Shown here: positions 44,652 through 53,624 of the stretch, in pieces
Numbering within the stretch: position 1 is the first letter of the stretch
How the letters are laid out: each line of letters begins with the position of its first letter
Source: an uncultured Prevotellaceae bacterium
GTDB taxonomy: Bacteria > Bacteroidota > Bacteroidia > Bacteroidales > Bacteroidaceae
Assembly: GCA_902792635.1 (NCBI GenBank)
Contig: CADBAG010000005.1
Location: 125,255 to 189,254 of the forward strand
Direction of reading: 5' to 3'
DNA: 64,000 nucleotides
Program-made: the position numbers and the translations under genes
Notes under the pieces: generated by a model
Told to the model about the DNA's origin: nothing
Database searches by the model: none
The model's input: the letters and a program-made list of their open reading frames with translations, nothing else

Positions 44652-46223
44652 ATGATCAAGAAATTATCTGTTATACTCCTCGCCACAGCATTCTCTTTCA
44701 ATGCTGCGGCCCAGGACGCCGTAATCACTATCCATGCTGACCAAGGCAAATATAAGATCAACAAAGAAATCTACGGACAGTTCGCTGAGCACCTCGGTTC
44801 CTGTATCTACGGAGGACTGTGGGTAGGACCTTACAGCAAAATTCCTAACACGCAAGGCTACCGTACGGATGTGTTCAACGCCCTCAAAGAGCTCAAGGTG
44901 CCGGTACTGCGTTGGCCCGGAGGTTGCTTTGCAGATGAATACCATTGGCAAGATGGCATCGGCCCCCGTTCACAGCGTCCTAAGATGCAGAACAACAACT
45001 GGGGCGGCACCATTGAGGATAACTCCTTCGGTACCAACGAGTTTCTGAATCTCTGTGAGATGCTCGGCGCTGAACCTTATATCAGCGGTAACGTCGGCTC
45101 AGGAACCGTTGAGGAGCTCGCCAAATGGGTAGAGTATATGACCTCCGACGGCGACACGCCAATGGCTAACCTCCGCCGTAAGAACGGACGTGAGAAGTCA
45201 TGGAACGTCAAGTATCTTGGCGTAGGCAACGAGAGCTGGGGGTGCGGTGGCAACATGCGCCCGGAATATTATGCAGACCTTTTCCGACGTTATTCTACCT
45301 ATTGCCGTAACTACGACAACCATCGCCTTTACAGAATAGCATCTGGAGCCAGCGACTACGACTACAACTGGACAAAGGTTCTTATGGACCGCGTCGGTAA
45401 CAGAATGGCTGGCCTCTCACTTCATTATTACACCGTTAAGGACTGGAGCAGCCACAAAGGCTCAGCTACAAACTTCGATAACCAGGAGTATTACTGGACG
45501 ATCTCCAAGGCTCTGCAGATCGAGGATGTCATCAAGAAGCATTGCGCCATCATGGACGAGAAGGACCCCGACAAACACATCGGTCTGCTCGTTGATGAAT
45601 GGGGTACCTGGTGGGATGAGGAGCCCGGCACGATCCGTGGGCACCTCTATCAGCAGAACTCTATGCGCGATGCCATGGTAGCAGCCCTCTCGCTCAACGT
45701 CTTCCAGCGTCACACCGACCGCATCAAGATGGCAAACATTGCGCAGGTCGTCAATGTGCTGCAGTCGATGATCCTCACCGATACCGTTGGAACAGGTCAC
45801 ATGGTGCTCACCCCGACCTACTACGTCTTCAAGATGTACCGCGGCTTCCAGGATGCTACCCACCTGCCTATCGGCGTGAAGGAAGACTCCATCAACGTGA
45901 CAGGCAACAAGATGTTTAAGGCTGTGGACAAGAAGGTGCCAATGGTATCAGCGTCTGCTGCCAAACAGAAAGACGGAAGCATTATCGTCTCATTAGCTAA
46001 CACAAGCCTTGACAAGGCACAGGAGGTAGAACTGAACCTTGAAGGTGCCAATGCCAAGAACGTGAGTGGAAACATCCTTACCTCTAAGAATATCAGCGAC
46101 TACAACGATTTCGCTCATCCCGATGTCATCAAGGAGGTAGCATTCACGGATGCCAAACTCAAGAAGAATGTCGTCAAAGCAAAGATACCGGCTAAATCAA
46201 TTGTGGTTTTAAATATTAAATAA
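44652..46223 (+). CDS. Secreted alpha-L-arabinofuranosidase, GH51
   Basis: This 523-residue enzyme releases terminal L-arabinofuranose from arabinan, arabinoxylan or oligosaccharides. A signal peptide ends at FNAAA-Q, so it acts in the periplasm. GH51 features are [43 protein letters not shown], acid/base Glu194 in [11 protein letters not shown] and nucleophile Glu316 in [12 protein letters not shown]-terminal beta-sandwich follows from about 430. It supplies arabinose to the upstream genes. Confidence 0.94.
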   Translation: MIKKLSVILLATAFSFNAAAQDAVITIHADQGKYKINKEIYGQFAEHLGSCIYGGLWVGPYSKIPNTQGYRTDVFNALKELKVPVLRWPGGCFADEYHWQDGIGPRSQRPKMQNNNWGGTIEDNSFGTNEFLNLCEMLGAEPYISGNVGSGTVEELAKWVEYMTSDGDTPMANLRRKNGREKSWNVKYLGVGNESWGCGGNMRPEYYADLFRRYSTYCRNYDNHRLYRIASGASDYDYNWTKVLMDRVGNRMAGLSLHYYTVKDWSSHKGSATNFDNQEYYWTISKALQIEDVIKKHCAIMDEKDPDKHIGLLVDEWGTWWDEEPGTIRGHLYQQNSMRDAMVAALSLNVFQRHTDRIKMANIAQVVNVLQSMILTDTVGTGHMVLTPTYYVFKMYRGFQDATHLPIGVKEDSINVTGNKMFKAVDKKVPMVSASAAKQKDGSIIVSLANTSLDKAQEVELNLEGANAKNVSGNILTSKNISDYNDFAHPDVIKEVAFTDAKLKKNVVKAKIPAKSIVVLNIK

Positions 46224-46231
46224 TAAGGAGC

Positions 46232-46251
46232 GGGCGGCCTTGTGACCGCCC
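46232..46251. repeat. Short GC-rich palindrome of the GGGCGG family
   Basis: GGGCGGC and GACCGCCC flank TTGT immediately after the GH51 gene. It resembles the palindrome at 44601, also in this operon. Confidence 0.6.
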
Positions 46252-46330
46252 ACATCCTTTAACATCCTCTTTTGTAACAATAAGAAACCTTTTTGATACA
46301 TCAAGACTCCTATTTTAGCTCAAAAAGTAC

Positions 46331-46338
46331 TATCTTTG
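46331..46338 (+). promoter_or_regulatory. Internal promoter -7 element before transketolase
   Basis: TATCTTTG lies 36 bp upstream of the chosen transketolase start and indicates that this gene can be expressed separately from the arabinose genes. It also rules out the more upstream TTG start at 46336, which would lie inside the promoter. Confidence 0.6.
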
Positions 46339-46374
46339 CAGCAGTCAATAAATTATTTAGGAAAACATAAACCA

Positions 46375-48399
46375 ATGAATGACATTAAAGTTATGAACCA
46401 TGCCGCTGACAACATCCGTATCCTTGCTGCCAGCATGGTAGAGAAAGCGAAGTCCGGTCACCCCGGAGGTGCCATGGGCGGCGCTGATTTCATCAACGTG
46501 CTCTTCTCCGAATATCTCGTCTGGGATCCGGAAGATCCTACATGGACAGGCCGTGACCGCTTCTTCCTCGATCCTGGTCACATGAGCCCGATGCTCTATG
46601 CAGCACTGACGCTCCAAGGCCGTTACTCCATCGACGATATCAAGCAGCTCCGTCAGTGGGGCTCTCCTTGCCCGGGTCATCCCGAGCTCGACGTCGCTCG
46701 CGGCATAGAGAACTCATCTGGTCCGCTGGGACAGGGCCATGCCATCGCAGCAGGTGCCGCCGTGGCTGAGAAGTTCCTCGAGGCGCGTCTCGGACATGAG
46801 GTCATGCAGCATCATATCTTCACTTATATCTCTGACGGTGGCGTTGAGGAAGAGATCTCACAGGGCGTAGGCCGTATCGCAGGCAAGCTCTGCCTCGACA
46901 ACCTCATCATGTTCTATGATGCCAATGACATCCAGCTCTCTACTGAGGTCAACGAAGTGATGAAGGAAGACACCGCTGCCAAGTATCGTGCTTGGAACTG
47001 GACCGTAATGGAGATCGACGGCAACGACGTCAAGCAGATCCGCGAAGCCCTCGACAAGGCTATCGCAGGCACCGGCCATCCCGTACTTATCATCGGCAAG
47101 ACTGTGATGGGTAAGGGTGCACGCAAGGCTGACGGTTCAAGCTATGAGCATAACATCAAGACTCACGGTGCTCCGCTCGGTGATGGCGCATATGTCAACA
47201 CCATCAAGAACCTCGGTGGTGATCCGGAGAACCCCTTCGTCATCTTCGACGATGTGAAGAAGATCTATGCTGACCGTGCCGTAGCACTGAAGAAGATTGT
47301 TGCTGACCGTAAGGCTCAGGAGGCAGAATGGGCTAAGCAGAACCCGGACAAGAAGAAGCTCATGGGCGACTGGTTCTCCGGCAAGGCTCCGAAGATCGAC
47401 TGGAGCAAGGTGGAACAGAAGCCAGACACCGCAACACGTGCAGCTTCATCCGCTTGCCTGAAGGTACTGGCTCATGAGGTGCCCAACATGATCTGCGCAT
47501 CCGCCGACCTCTCCAACTCTGATAAGACCGACGGATTCCTCAAAGAGACGCATGACCTTCAGCCGAACGACTTCACAGGCGCCTTCTTCCAGGCTGGTGT
47601 CAGTGAGCTCACGATGGCCGACATGTGCATCGGTATGATGCTCCACGGCGGTGTCATCGCTGCAATGGGCACATTCTTTGTCTTCTCCGATTATATGAAG
47701 CCTGCCGTCCGTCTTGCTGCCCTCATGGGCGTGCCTGTGAAGTTCATCTGGACTCACGATGCCTTCCGTGTGGGTGAGGATGGTCCTACACACGAGCCTG
47801 TAGAGCAAGAGGCTCAGATCCGCCTCATGGAGAAACTGCAGAACCATAAAGGTCAGGACAGCGTACGCGTCTTCCGCCCAGCTGACTGCTATGAGACAAC
47901 GGTCTGTTGGCAAATGGCTATGGAAAACATGGATACGCCTACCGCACTCATCTTCTCTCGCCAGGGCATCAAATGTCTGCCCGAGGGCAACGACTATGAG
48001 CAGGCCCGCAAGGGTGCTTACATCGTAGCTGGCTCTGACGAAAACCCCGATGTCATCCTCGTAGCCAGTGGCTCAGAGGTTTCTACACTCGAGGCAGGCA
48101 CAGAACTGCTACGTAAGGACGGTATCCGCGTGCGCGTAGTGAGTGCTCCATCTGAGGGTCTCTTCCGCCGCCAGCCCGTAGGCTATCAGGAGAACGTACT
48201 GCCCTACGACGTGAAGAAGTTTGGTATGACCGCTGGTCTGCCTTGCACGCTTGAGGGTCTTGTAGGCATCGGCCCCAACAGCCGCATTTACGGCATGAAG
48301 AGCTTCGGCTTCTCTGCACCTTACAAAGTGCTGGACGAGAAGCTCGGCTTCACAGGTGAGAACGTCTACAAGCAGGTAAAAGAATTCCTCGCTGAATGA
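46375..48399 (+). CDS. tkt: Transketolase
   Basis: Transketolase moves two-carbon units between sugar phosphates with thiamine diphosphate, taking up the xylulose-5-phosphate made by AraD. The 674-residue protein from the ATG at 46375 has KSGHPGGAMGGADF, DRFFLDPGHMSPMLY, the ThDP motif ISDGGVEEEISQGVGRIAGKLCLDNLIMFYD (GDG replaced by SDGG), FIWTHDAFRVGEDGPTHEP and the C-terminal domain. It ends the arabinose cluster and is followed by a bidirectional terminator. Confidence 0.96.
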   Translation: MNDIKVMNHAADNIRILAASMVEKAKSGHPGGAMGGADFINVLFSEYLVWDPEDPTWTGRDRFFLDPGHMSPMLYAALTLQGRYSIDDIKQLRQWGSPCPGHPELDVARGIENSSGPLGQGHAIAAGAAVAEKFLEARLGHEVMQHHIFTYISDGGVEEEISQGVGRIAGKLCLDNLIMFYDANDIQLSTEVNEVMKEDTAAKYRAWNWTVMEIDGNDVKQIREALDKAIAGTGHPVLIIGKTVMGKGARKADGSSYEHNIKTHGAPLGDGAYVNTIKNLGGDPENPFVIFDDVKKIYADRAVALKKIVADRKAQEAEWAKQNPDKKKLMGDWFSGKAPKIDWSKVEQKPDTATRAASSACLKVLAHEVPNMICASADLSNSDKTDGFLKETHDLQPNDFTGAFFQAGVSELTMADMCIGMMLHGGVIAAMGTFFVFSDYMKPAVRLAALMGVPVKFIWTHDAFRVGEDGPTHEPVEQEAQIRLMEKLQNHKGQDSVRVFRPADCYETTVCWQMAMENMDTPTALIFSRQGIKCLPEGNDYEQARKGAYIVAGSDENPDVILVASGSEVSTLEAGTELLRKDGIRVRVVSAPSEGLFRRQPVGYQENVLPYDVKKFGMTAGLPCTLEGLVGIGPNSRIYGMKSFGFSAPYKVLDEKLGFTGENVYKQVKEFLAE

Positions 48400-48406
48400 T
48401 TTTTGA

Positions 48407-48428
48407 GGGCGCCCACAAGGGGTGCCCC
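48407..48428. repeat. Short GC-rich palindrome of the GGGCGG family
   Basis: GGGCGCCC and GGGGTGCCCC face each other across ACAA just after the transketolase stop. It precedes a true terminator. Confidence 0.55.
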
Positions 48429-48440
48429 TACGAAACGCAA

Positions 48441-48471
48441 AAAGCCGGAACCCTCACGGATTCCGGCTTTT
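48441..48471. terminator. Bidirectional intrinsic terminator
   Basis: AAAGCCGGAA and TTCCGGCTTT form a 10-bp stem with a 10-nt loop. T-runs occur on both strands (TTTT on plus, TTTTT on minus). It ends transketolase on plus and the miniprotein unit on minus. Confidence 0.85.
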
Positions 48472-48521
48472 CTATTAAATATTAAACATGTTTTCTCTAT
48501 AAAAGAGACGGAGGGGCCGCT

Positions 48522-48614
48522 TTAGCGAGCCATCCTGTCCATCATGAGCGCCACCAGTGAGATGCCTACAAACATCAAGGCGGCTGTTGCTGTGAAAGTT
48601 GTCATACTAATCAT
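48522..48614 (-). CDS. Single-helix membrane miniprotein, 30 residues
   Basis: The minus strand encodes a 30-residue protein beginning MISMTTFTATAALMFVGISL and ending VALMMDRMAR. A shorter 27-residue start at MTTF is possible. It is one hydrophobic helix with a basic C-terminal end, as in small regulatory membrane proteins. It has its own promoter about 255 bp upstream and a terminator 50 bp downstream, which argues that it is a real gene. I cannot name a family. The gap 48615-48866 is its leader and contains several GTATTCAG-ATAAC repeats. Confidence 0.55.
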   Translation of the reverse strand: MISMTTFTATAALMFVGISLVALMMDRMAR

Positions 48615-48866
48615 ACTCTCAAACTTTTTAAATTCTACATTTTAAAATATATCCGACATCGCTCAGTCGGTCGTTATCCTGAATACTCTTTGTTATCCTG
48701 ATACAATCTTTATACCTTAGTTCAACTGAATACTATTGAAAATCGAATGCAATGTAATCAATTAACTTGTTATCTTAAACTTCTAACTAATATATAATCT
48801 AATATGTTATCTGAATACTTATCTCTAACCTTATTGAAGACCTACTCTTTGTTTTTTGACACTGCA

Positions 48867-48898
48867 AAGTTACGAACTTCCCATTGTGTGCGCAAACA
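48867..48898 (-). promoter_or_regulatory. Promoter of the miniprotein unit
   Basis: TTTG (48895-48898), a 20-nt spacer and TAACTTTG (48867-48874) on the minus strand match the Bacteroidetes consensus. The predicted untranslated leader is about 245 nt, long for a 30-residue protein. Confidence 0.65.
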
Positions 48899-49022
48899 AT
48901 TCTTTGATTATTACGAAAAACCGCTATATATTATTGATTATTATCAAACGGCTTGACGCATATCAACGTTTTCTCTTGACCTACATCAAGCATCCAACAA
49001 TATACCTAATTAATAGACAAAG

Positions 49023-49058
49023 AATCGCATGCGATTAGGGCATAACCACAATGCGATT
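49023..49058. repeat. AATCGCATGCGATT palindrome and a half site 22 bp away
   Basis: A perfect 14-bp palindrome (49023-49036) is followed by TGCGATT at 49052, exactly 22 bp from the same heptamer in the first copy. It lies downstream of menB and resembles the array at 25706-25764. Confidence 0.5.
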
Positions 49059-49107
49059 CTTACAAAAACTCAATGCATTTTTATTGAATCCCTGTGAGAT
49101 TCCTTTT

Positions 49108-49932
49108 TTATGGGAACTGCGGATATTTGTCGAAGTCAGGCTTGCGCTTCTCCAGGAATGCGCGGCCGCCTTCCTGAGCCTCATCAAGGGTGTAGTAGAG
49201 CATCGTGGCGTCTCCAGCCAGTTCCTGGATACCGGCCTGTCCATCGAGCTCAGCATTGAATCCGGCTTTCATCATGCGCAGGGCAAGCGGAGAGCGCTCC
49301 ATCATGATCTCAGCCCACTCGACGGTTGTATCCTCGAGCTTGTCGAAGGGCACGACCTTGTTGACGAGGCCCATCTGCAGAGCTTCCTCGGCCGTATACT
49401 GCTGACAGAGGTACCACATCTCACGTGCTTTCTTCTGACCGATGATACGGGCGAGATAGGAGGCTCCGAGACCGGCATCGAACGAGCCCACCTTCGGACC
49501 AGTCTGTCCGAACCGTGCATTGTCAGAAGCAATGGTGAGGTCGCACACCACATGCAGCACGTGACCGCCACCGATAGCATAGCCATTGACCATGGCGATG
49601 ACAGGCTTCGGCAAACGACGGATCTGCATCTGTACGTCGAGCACATTGAGGCGGGGCACGCCGTCACTGCCTACATAACCTCCACGGCCTTTCACATGCA
49701 TGTCACCACCTGAGCAGAACGCCTTGTCACCGGCTCCCGTGAGGATGACCACACGAATGTCGAGATGATCGCGGCAATAGGTGAAAGCCTGACTCATCTC
49801 CCACACCGTCAGCGGTGTGAACGCATTGCGATAGCGCGGCCGGTTGATCGTGATCTTCGCAATGTGATTGTACTCTTCAAAGAGGATCTCCTTGAAATCG
49901 AAACCCTCAATCTTTTTCCATTCTCTTGCCAT
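49108..49932 (-). CDS. menB: 1,4-dihydroxy-2-naphthoyl-CoA synthase
   Basis: MenB closes the naphthoquinone ring from O-succinylbenzoyl-CoA in menaquinone synthesis. The 274-residue crotonase-fold protein has [26 protein letters not shown] forming the oxyanion hole, and [39 protein letters not shown]. It starts 6 bp after menD. menC and menE are not in this window. Confidence 0.96.
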   Translation of the reverse strand: MAREWKKIEGFDFKEILFEEYNHIAKITINRPRYRNAFTPLTVWEMSQAFTYCRDHLDIRVVILTGAGDKAFCSGGDMHVKGRGGYVGSDGVPRLNVLDVQMQIRRLPKPVIAMVNGYAIGGGHVLHVVCDLTIASDNARFGQTGPKVGSFDAGLGASYLARIIGQKKAREMWYLCQQYTAEEALQMGLVNKVVPFDKLEDTTVEWAEIMMERSPLALRMMKAGFNAELDGQAGIQELAGDATMLYYTLDEAQEGGRAFLEKRKPDFDKYPQFP

Positions 49933-49938
49933 ATATTA

Positions 49939-51567
49939 TTATTTTATCTGATAGTTTTCCCAATCCTCCTTGGCTTTAGTCCTCACTTCGAGCACAATAG
50001 GGCGGTCAGCAACAGGACACGTAAGATTCTTCAGCCCACTCTCAAGCGACTCTTCATCATCCGCAAAATGATACTCGATATGATTGTCTGCGCAGAAGCC
50101 TTCTGCACTTGTATAATACTGCGCCATGACGTTGCGCGCATCTTCCTCATTCTGAAGGTGTTCAGAGAACTTCTCAAAGATTCCCCCACCTCCATTATTG
50201 AGCAACAGTATGCGCAGATTGCCGCGCAAATTACGGTTCCACAGTGCATTGCGGTCATAAAAGAAACTCAAGTCCCCGATGATACAATACACGTTTTTAT
50301 CTGATACAAGCGAGGAGCCTGCTGCCGTAGAAAGAGACCCGTCAATGCCATTGACGCCTCGGTTGCATAGAATATGATGCTTTGCAAATAAGCAGCCGTA
50401 GCGCACCGCCATACTATTGGCGTAATGTACCTCAACATCTTGACCACCAATTATTTTCTCTAACTTCTCCACGGCGAGCATCGAGGAATATTGCGGGTTG
50501 CAACGATTTAGGATAGAGACAGCATTCAATTGTATGTTTTCCCATGCATAATGCCAATCGATAGGAGCATCCTTGTCTATCGCTTTCAAGACATCTGCAG
50601 CCTTGGCCTGAATGACCCCCGTGAGGTTCATGAACGTGTCAGCAATCTCACCCCGCTCATCCACACGCCAGCAGACGGCATTCTTCGCATCCCGAAGATA
50701 CTGTTTCAGTTTCTGACTCACCAATGTGCGCCCTACATAAAGAATGAAATCGGGGTAAACAACAGCATCTTCCTTTTCAGAGAGACGCTGCAGCTCCTCC
50801 AGGCCCCTAAAAGGAACATTATGTGCATAGACCCCACTCAACGTCTCCTGCAAGACGATATAGCGATGCTTCACGAGTTGGTCAATGATTTCCTCAGATA
50901 TTTCATGCTTCTGCAACTGTCCGATAACAATCACGGGGCGCTTGGCTGCATAGAGTTGCTGAAGCATAGGGTCGACATCCACCACTCTGCAAGAAGATAA
51001 GAGTTCTATCTTGCGTTCATGCGGCAGCTCCGGAGTCGTGAAGTTATAGAGAGGTCGGTCCAAGGGCACATTGATATGCACAGGTCCCCCACCGTCTTGA
51101 ATGTCAGCAAGTAATGCTTCGTTCACAAGCCTATTGCAGTACCAATGACCTTCATCCGAACTTATCGGTAGCGTCACAGCTCTCCTCACGAATCTCCCCA
51201 AGGCATCGCTCTGTGGCAACGTCTGACCATCGAGCTGATCAATCCACTGCGGCGGTCTGTCGGCTGACACCACGATGAGCGGCACATGCTGATAATAAGC
51301 CTCAGCTACAGCGGGGGCGAGATTGAGCAGCGCCGTGCCCGAGGTGACACAGACAACCGTAGGGCGTCTCGTCTCAAGAGCAATACCAAGGGCATAGAAC
51401 CCCGCACTGCGCTCGTCGGTAACGGGATAGCACTCGATTGATGGGCACGCATCAAGATTATGTACAATCGGTGCATTGCGTGATCCTGGACAGACAACGG
51501 CATGACGCACACCATGAGCCACAAGCAATGCAGTAAGAATATTAACGTTTTCTTTGTCAGAATACAT
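49939..51567 (-). CDS. menD: SEPHCHC synthase, menaquinone pathway
   Basis: MenD condenses isochorismate with 2-oxoglutarate using thiamine diphosphate. The 542-residue protein starts with NVNILTALLVAHGVRHAVVCPGSRNAPI and has RSAGFYALGIALETRRPTVVCVTSGTA, SADRPPQWIDQLDGQTLPQ, GVNGIDGSLSTAAG and GDLSFFYDRNALWNRN. It lies between menF and menB. The 80-bp gap to menF holds a 22-bp tandem array. Confidence 0.95.
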   Translation of the reverse strand: MYSDKENVNILTALLVAHGVRHAVVCPGSRNAPIVHNLDACPSIECYPVTDERSAGFYALGIALETRRPTVVCVTSGTALLNLAPAVAEAYYQHVPLIVVSADRPPQWIDQLDGQTLPQSDALGRFVRRAVTLPISSDEGHWYCNRLVNEALLADIQDGGGPVHINVPLDRPLYNFTTPELPHERKIELLSSCRVVDVDPMLQQLYAAKRPVIVIGQLQKHEISEEIIDQLVKHRYIVLQETLSGVYAHNVPFRGLEELQRLSEKEDAVVYPDFILYVGRTLVSQKLKQYLRDAKNAVCWRVDERGEIADTFMNLTGVIQAKAADVLKAIDKDAPIDWHYAWENIQLNAVSILNRCNPQYSSMLAVEKLEKIIGGQDVEVHYANSMAVRYGCLFAKHHILCNRGVNGIDGSLSTAAGSSLVSDKNVYCIIGDLSFFYDRNALWNRNLRGNLRILLLNNGGGGIFEKFSEHLQNEEDARNVMAQYYTSAEGFCADNHIEYHFADDEESLESGLKNLTCPVADRPIVLEVRTKAKEDWENYQIK

Positions 51568-51592
51568 GTATTTTCAGTTTGATGTTATCGCA

Positions 51593-51680
51593 CCTCGGCC
51601 GTGACGCGTTTCCGCCTCGGCCGTGTCGCGTTTCCGCCTCGGCCGTGTCACGATTCCGCCTCGGCCGTGTCGCGATGACA
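51593..51680. repeat. 22-bp tandem array, four units, running into the menF 3' end
   Basis: Four units at 51593, 51615, 51637 and 51659 share CCTCGGCCGTG-CGCG-TTCCG with a CGGCCG palindrome. The menF stop codon at 51648 lies inside the third unit, so the last eight or so residues of MenF are repeat-encoded. The period equals that of the unrelated array at 7579-7687. Confidence 0.9.
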
Positions 51681-52679
51681 ATAAGTCGCTTTTATGGTTT
51701 CCATTTTCTTCTCCGTCTCTTTCCATTCTTTCTCTACACTACTTTCTTTGAGCAGTCCGCCCCCGGCATAGAGGTGACAACATGCACCTTCTATCTGCAT
51801 ACATCGCAAAGAAACATAAAGAGAAGCGTCAGGATGAGACTTATCTGCGAAATTCAATGGGCCGCAGAAACCACTATAATATTTCCGGTCGAAGTTCTCG
51901 TATTCATCGATAACCTCCCTGGCACGGTCCTTCGGCATGCCACAGACAGCGGGTGTAGGAAAGAGATCATCGAGAACCTTCACGATCTCTGTATCATCAC
52001 TGAGTGCAAACTCAAAGTCGGTGCGCAGATGATAGAGCTTGGCAGCCATCGTGGTATGTACCGGCTTCTGATTGACCAGATAACAACGACGCAACAAGCA
52101 ATTACGAATATACAAAGCGACATAAGCCTGTTCCCGCATGTTCTTGTCATCCCATGGACCAGGTGTAGACATCGTACCCGCCAACGCCATCGTTGCCCAA
52201 CGATCATCTGCCCTTCCGAGCAACACCTCAGGTGTAGCCATGAGCCACGTGCCCGAAGTCTCCGTGTTGATGAGCGCGATCATCTGATGTGGATACATCT
52301 GACAAGCCTTAAGAAAGACCTTTCGGGCATCTAACGGTTGCTCTAATTCAACATCCGATCGGCGTGCCAGCACCACTTTCCACAATATCTCGTCATCAAT
52401 CTGCGCGCGCATCTTCGCAAAGGCCTCTTGGTATTCAGCATGGTGGTCGGTCTCACTCAGTTTGTTCACAGTGGTTTCAACAGCAACTTCTCCGACATCC
52501 TTCACTTCCTCATGATCCGCATGAATAAGGACGAGCGGATGATCGCCAGTCGTCTCGAATGGCGCAAAGACAAAGCCTTGCTTCCCCGCAAGGCTCGCGA
52601 TATCATGCAACTCCTCCGCCTCACCCCAAACGTGATGGAACTGTGAGGTCTCGGGAAGCCGATAAAAAACTTCATCCAT
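51648..52679 (-). CDS. menF: Isochorismate synthase
   Basis: MenF converts chorismate to isochorismate, the entry step to menaquinone. The 343-residue protein is a compact chorismate-binding enzyme with WKVVLARRSDVELEQPLDARKVF, GTWLMATPEVLLGR, ATMALAGTMSTPG, FPTPAVCGMPKDRAREVI, DRKYYSGFCGPLNF and CCHLYAGGGLLKESSVEKEW with catalytic/metal Glu. Its C-terminal RDTAEAES is derived from a 22-bp repeat. It lies 11 bp after a 34-residue membrane protein gene. Confidence 0.92.
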   Translation of the reverse strand: MDEVFYRLPETSQFHHVWGEAEELHDIASLAGKQGFVFAPFETTGDHPLVLIHADHEEVKDVGEVAVETTVNKLSETDHHAEYQEAFAKMRAQIDDEILWKVVLARRSDVELEQPLDARKVFLKACQMYPHQMIALINTETSGTWLMATPEVLLGRADDRWATMALAGTMSTPGPWDDKNMREQAYVALYIRNCLLRRCYLVNQKPVHTTMAAKLYHLRTDFEFALSDDTEIVKVLDDLFPTPAVCGMPKDRAREVIDEYENFDRKYYSGFCGPLNFADKSHPDASLYVSLRCMQIEGACCHLYAGGGLLKESSVEKEWKETEKKMETIKATYCHRDTAEAES

Positions 52680-52690
52680 ACAGCTGAAGG

Positions 52691-52795
52691 TTAGAGACTC
52701 TCAAGCCATTTTTTACCTTTCTTTGTATATGTCCATACAAGAAAAGCCAAACCTATTACAGCACCAATTCCAAATATTATTCCTAAAGAATCCAT
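52691..52795 (-). CDS. Small membrane protein, 34 residues
   Basis: The minus strand encodes 34 residues, starting MDSLGIIFGIGAVIGLAFLV and then WTYTKKGKKWLESL. It is a single glycine-rich helix followed by a basic, amphipathic tail. It lies 5 bp after the stop of the 73-residue gene and 11 bp before menF, so it should be co-translated with the men genes. Function is unknown. Confidence 0.55.
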   Translation of the reverse strand: MDSLGIIFGIGAVIGLAFLVWTYTKKGKKWLESL

Positions 52796-52800
52796 ATCTT

Positions 52801-53022
52801 CTATTTTAAAATTCTGTATCCTAATAGAGCATAGACAAGGGTCATAATAATACCCAGTATCAATGATAAGTAATTATTTGAAGTAGCATTACCATTCAAT
52901 AAGGGCATTAAATCTCCTAACACCATAGCAGCAAACGTTAGTTTTGCCATGTCCAAGAAGAAACCCGAAAGTTTTTCTTTCTTAAGCTTATCCTTCTCTT
53001 TTTGATCTTTAATCGTCGTCAT
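52801..53022 (-). CDS. Small two-helix membrane protein, 73 residues
   Basis: After a very Lys-rich start (MTTIKDQKEKDKLKKEKLSG) come two hydrophobic helices (FLDMAKLTFAAMVLGDLMPLL and YLSLILGIIMTLVYALLGYRIL). Similar small proteins are known in Bacteroidales, but I cannot assign a function. It sits 6 bp after the thioesterase stop and before the 34-residue gene, inside the men operon. Base composition here is more AT-rich than in the men genes. Confidence 0.65.
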   Translation of the reverse strand: MTTIKDQKEKDKLKKEKLSGFFLDMAKLTFAAMVLGDLMPLLNGNATSNNYLSLILGIIMTLVYALLGYRILK

Positions 53023-53028
53023 TGCTTT

Positions 53029-53442
53029 TTATTTTCTTGGCGATATGAGGTAATTAGTGACATGGACCGTTGATATGAGTTCTCCCTTGGAGTTCTTGAT
53101 ATCAACCTGCCACTCATGCAGCGTGTTACCTTTATATTGCAGTTTGCCGTATGCCGTCACGGTATCGCCCTCAAGCACGGCCTGCACATGCGAGCCACTT
53201 ACGTTGATACCCACAGGTATCTTCTTCGGGCAGAGCGCCATGGAACCTACGCCTGCAAGATTCTCTGCCAAAGCCAAAGAGGCACCACCTGACAAGAAAC
53301 CGAAAGGCTGACGGTTGCGACCATCGACCTTCATACGAGCCATACACGTGTCCTCCTCTGGCGTGGAGAGAAACTCCATGCCTAAGGTGCGGCTCAGTCC
53401 ATTCTGATTCTCTATGACCTTCTTTTGTTCTTCGATATTCAT
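53029..53442 (-). CDS. Hotdog-fold thioesterase, possible DHNA-CoA hydrolase
   Basis: The 137-residue protein belongs to the PaaI/MenI-like hotdog thioesterases. It shows GLSRTLGMEFLSTPEEDTCMARMKV and QPFGFLSGGASLALAENLAGVGS, whose Gly-rich helix and Glu form the active site. At the head of the men genes it probably hydrolyses 1,4-dihydroxy-2-naphthoyl-CoA after MenB. That assignment rests on context. A TAAGTTTG -7 element on the minus strand at 53482-53489 lies 40 bp upstream. Confidence 0.83.
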   Translation of the reverse strand: MNIEEQKKVIENQNGLSRTLGMEFLSTPEEDTCMARMKVDGRNRQPFGFLSGGASLALAENLAGVGSMALCPKKIPVGINVSGSHVQAVLEGDTVTAYGKLQYKGNTLHEWQVDIKNSKGELISTVHVTNYLISPRK

Positions 53443-53564
53443 ACGACAGATTATTTTATCGTCTTATTTTTTACTGTCTTGCAAACTTACGATTATTTTT
53501 CGTTATCGCCAAGGATTTGCACAATATAATTGCACCCCATACCTACTAATTATTGTCAATCGTG

Positions 53565-53594
53565 TTTGTTTATGCAAGAAAAATAGTAACTTTG
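53565..53594 (+). promoter_or_regulatory. Promoter of lysS
   Basis: TTTG (53565-53568), an 18-nt spacer and TAACTTTG (53587-53594) lie 30 bp upstream of lysS. It is divergent from the men operon promoter. Confidence 0.6.
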
Positions 53595-53624
53595 CACTTA
53601 GACAAAAAATAACTGATATCAGAC

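Noticed and set aside
46336..46374. An N-terminally extended transketolase starting at TTG 46336.
   Set aside because: That codon is inside the TATCTTTG promoter element, and family similarity begins after the ATG at 46375.
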